This document shows, piece after piece, positions 9,559 through 11,010 of a DNA stretch of 11,010 bases (position 1 is its first letter; each line of letters starts with the position of its first letter). The stretch is from Rhodocyclaceae bacterium. GTDB taxonomy: Bacteria; Pseudomonadota; Gammaproteobacteria; Burkholderiales; Rhodocyclaceae. The position numbers and the translations under genes were made by a program. Where the stretch lies: the NCBI GenBank assembly GCA_013821865.1, contig PNJM01000061.1, positions 1 to 11,010 on the forward strand, read 5' to 3'. The notes beneath the pieces were generated by a model that saw nothing but the letters and a program-made list of their open reading frames with translations, did no database searches and was not told where the DNA came from.

Positions 9559-10911
9559 TCACTTCTTCTTCACCGGACGCTTCCAGTTCGACACCGACAC
9601 CTGCTTGGCGCGCGAGACGGTCAGCTGCCCCGGCGGCGCATCCCTGGTCAGCGTGGTGCCCGCCCCCAGCGTGGCGCCCCGGCCTACGGTGACCGGTGCC
9701 ACCAACTGCGTATCGGAGCCGATGAAGGCGTCATCCTCGATCACCGTACGGTGCTTGTTGGCGCCGTCGTAATTGCAGGTGATGGTGCCGGCACCGATGT
9801 TCACGTTCCTGCCGATGGTGGCATCGCCGATATAGGCCAGATGGTTGGCCTTGGAGCGGTCGGCCACCGTGCTGTTCTTCACCTCGACGAAGCTGCCGAT
9901 GTGCACCTCCTCTCCAAGCTTCGCGCCGGGGCGCAGCCGGGCATAGGGCCCAACGATGCAATTCGGGCCGATCTCGGCTTCCTCGATGTGCGAGAAGGGC
10001 ACGATGCGCGCACCGGCGCCGACCCGTGTGTTCTTCAGCACGCAGTGGGCACCGACCTCGACGCGATCGCCCAGCACAACCCGGCCCTCGAACACGCAAT
10101 TCACGTCGATGCTCACGTCGCGCCCGCAATCGAGTTCGCCGCGCACATCGATGCGCTCGGGGTCGGCCAGCGTGACGCCCTGTTCCATGAGCAGCAGCGC
10201 GTTGTTGCGCTGGTGGATGCGCTCCAGCTCGGCCAACTGCACCTTGCTGTTTACGCCGAGCACTTCCCATGGCTTGTCCGGCTGCGTCGTCGCCACCGGC
10301 ATGCCCTCGCCGATGGCCAGCGCCACAATATCGGTGAGGTAGTACTCGCCCTGGGCGTTGTTGTTGCCGAGACCGGGCAGCCAGCGCGCCAGCGCCTGCG
10401 TCGGCGCCATCACGAAGCCGGTGTTCACCTCGGTGATCGTGCGCTCGCCGTCGTTCGCGTCGCGCTCCTCGACGATGCGCCGGATTTTTCCGTCCTCGCG
10501 CACGATGCGGCCGTAGCCGGCGGGATCGTCCATCTCGATCGTGAGCACGCCGAGCCCGGCGGCGGCGACTTCGCCCAGGCGCGAGAGCGTCGCGGTGCCG
10601 ATCAGGGGCACGTCGCCGTAGAGAACCAGCGTGGGCTGTGCGGGGTCGAGATGCGGCAGCGCCTGCAGCACGGCGTGGCCCGTGCCGAGTTGCGGCTCCT
10701 GCCTCACCCAGAACACCTCCGGGGCGCCAATGGCGGCACGGACCGTTTCGCCGCCGTGACCGTAGACGACGCAGATCCTGCCGGCACCCAGTTCACGGGC
10801 GGTATCCAGGACATGCGCCAGCAGCGGCTGCCCTCCAAGGGGATGCAGCACCTTGGGCAGGTCGGAGCGCATGCGCTTGCCCTGCCCGGCGGCGAGGATG
10901 ACGACGTTCAT
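9559..10911 (-). CDS. glmU: Bifunctional glucosamine-1-phosphate acetyltransferase / N-acetylglucosamine-1-phosphate uridylyltransferase
   Basis: GlmU acetylates glucosamine-1-phosphate and then transfers UMP to give UDP-GlcNAc. From the chosen ATG it is 450 residues, close to the family norm of about 455. The N-terminal uridylyltransferase domain has LAAGQGKRM at 6-14 and [10 protein letters not shown] shortly after, QLGTGHA at 74-80, Asp100 in YGDVPL and Asn163 in EVNTG. The C-terminal left-handed beta-helix (from about 225) carries His357 in [12 protein letters not shown] and [13 protein letters not shown] near 371-383, the acetyltransferase site. The Lys-rich end (KRPVKKK) is normal. The frame remains open 27 codons further upstream, but the family begins at MNVVILAAG, and the extension would overlap the gltD-like gene. 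A purine-rich stretch precedes the ATG without a textbook ribosome binding site. Position between gltD and glmS suggests one unit. Confidence 0.96.
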   Translation of the reverse strand: MNVVILAAGQGKRMRSDLPKVLHPLGGQPLLAHVLDTARELGAGRICVVYGHGGETVRAAIGAPEVFWVRQEPQLGTGHAVLQALPHLDPAQPTLVLYGDVPLIGTATLSRLGEVAAAGLGVLTIEMDDPAGYGRIVREDGKIRRIVEERDANDGERTITEVNTGFVMAPTQALARWLPGLGNNNAQGEYYLTDIVALAIGEGMPVATTQPDKPWEVLGVNSKVQLAELERIHQRNNALLLMEQGVTLADPERIDVRGELDCGRDVSIDVNCVFEGRVVLGDRVEVGAHCVLKNTRVGAGARIVPFSHIEEAEIGPNCIVGPYARLRPGAKLGEEVHIGSFVEVKNSTVADRSKANHLAYIGDATIGRNVNIGAGTITCNYDGANKHRTVIEDDAFIGSDTQLVAPVTVGRGATLGAGTTLTRDAPPGQLTVSRAKQVSVSNWKRPVKKK

Positions 10912-10937
10912 GGGTCGCTGCGCCCCCGCAACTCCCT

Positions 10938-11010
10938 TCATCGCGGCAGGACGGAACTGCCCATGAGGAACGCGTCCACCTCGCGGGCGCATTGCCGGCC
11001 TTCCCGAATC
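10938..11010 (-). CDS. gltD: Glutamate synthase small subunit, C-terminal end (partial)
   Basis: Only the last 23 codons and the TGA lie inside the window. They read [18 protein letters not shown] followed by SVLPR, which matches the C-terminal helix of GltD-type NADPH-dependent glutamate synthase beta subunits (typically REGRQAARxVDxxLMGxSxLPR). This subunit passes electrons from NADPH to the large subunit, which makes glutamate from 2-oxoglutarate and glutamine. The glmU start is 26 bases after the stop. The call rests on a short match from memory; another flavin-containing pyridine-nucleotide oxidoreductase of the same family is possible. Confidence 0.65.
   Translation of the reverse strand, partial: IREGRQCAREVDAFLMGSSVLPR

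Noticed and set aside
10912..10992. A 27-residue N-terminal extension of GlmU
   Set aside because: The family starts at MNVVILAAG; the extra codons overlap the end of the gltD-like gene in another frame and show no conserved character.

Overview
The window looks like chromosomal DNA from a high-GC betaproteobacterium. This is an inference from strong GC bias at third codon positions, the style of the glmU, glmS and gltD homologues, and the presence of a fused isobutyryl-CoA mutase. A relative of the Rhodocyclales is plausible, but the sequence alone does not prove it. Almost everything is read from the minus strand; one small gene is on the plus strand. No tRNA, rRNA, CRISPR array, transposase or phage gene was seen.

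Reading in the direction of minus-strand transcription (right to left): the window opens with the last 23 codons of a probable glutamate synthase small subunit (gltD). It is followed by glmU (bifunctional UDP-GlcNAc synthesis enzyme), an 84-base intergenic stretch holding a G-rich tandem and inverted repeat, and glmS (glutamine:fructose-6-phosphate aminotransferase). Only 22 bases after glmS begins a three-gene metal set: a Cu(I)/Ag(I) P1B-ATPase with a YHS domain and two CPMH-type metal-binding domains, a small His-rich DUF2933-like membrane protein, and an isoprenylcysteine-methyltransferase-like membrane protein. The last two overlap by 4 bases. All these genes could be one long transcript linking ammonia assimilation, amino-sugar precursor supply and copper export; the copper genes may be a later arrival at the glmS 3' end.

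The middle (about 1.6-4.15 kb) looks accessory. It holds a plus-strand gene for a 52-residue four-cysteine protein with a near-consensus sigma-70 promoter and strong ribosome binding site, a divergent MHYT-PAS histidine kinase with no response regulator beside it, and a decayed C-terminal scrap of an acyl-CoA synthetase carrying a 13-base tandem duplication that shifts its frame.

The left end is the first 494 codons of icmF, the fused coenzyme-B12 isobutyryl-CoA mutase with its own MeaB-like G-protein chaperone domain. A perfect 16-base palindrome overlaps the -35 box and spacer of its predicted promoter and resembles operators of branched-chain amino acid and fatty acid catabolism regulators. 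The best candidates for something new are the four-cysteine small protein, the methyltransferase-like gene in the copper operon, and a possible copper theme connecting the MHYT kinase to its neighbours.
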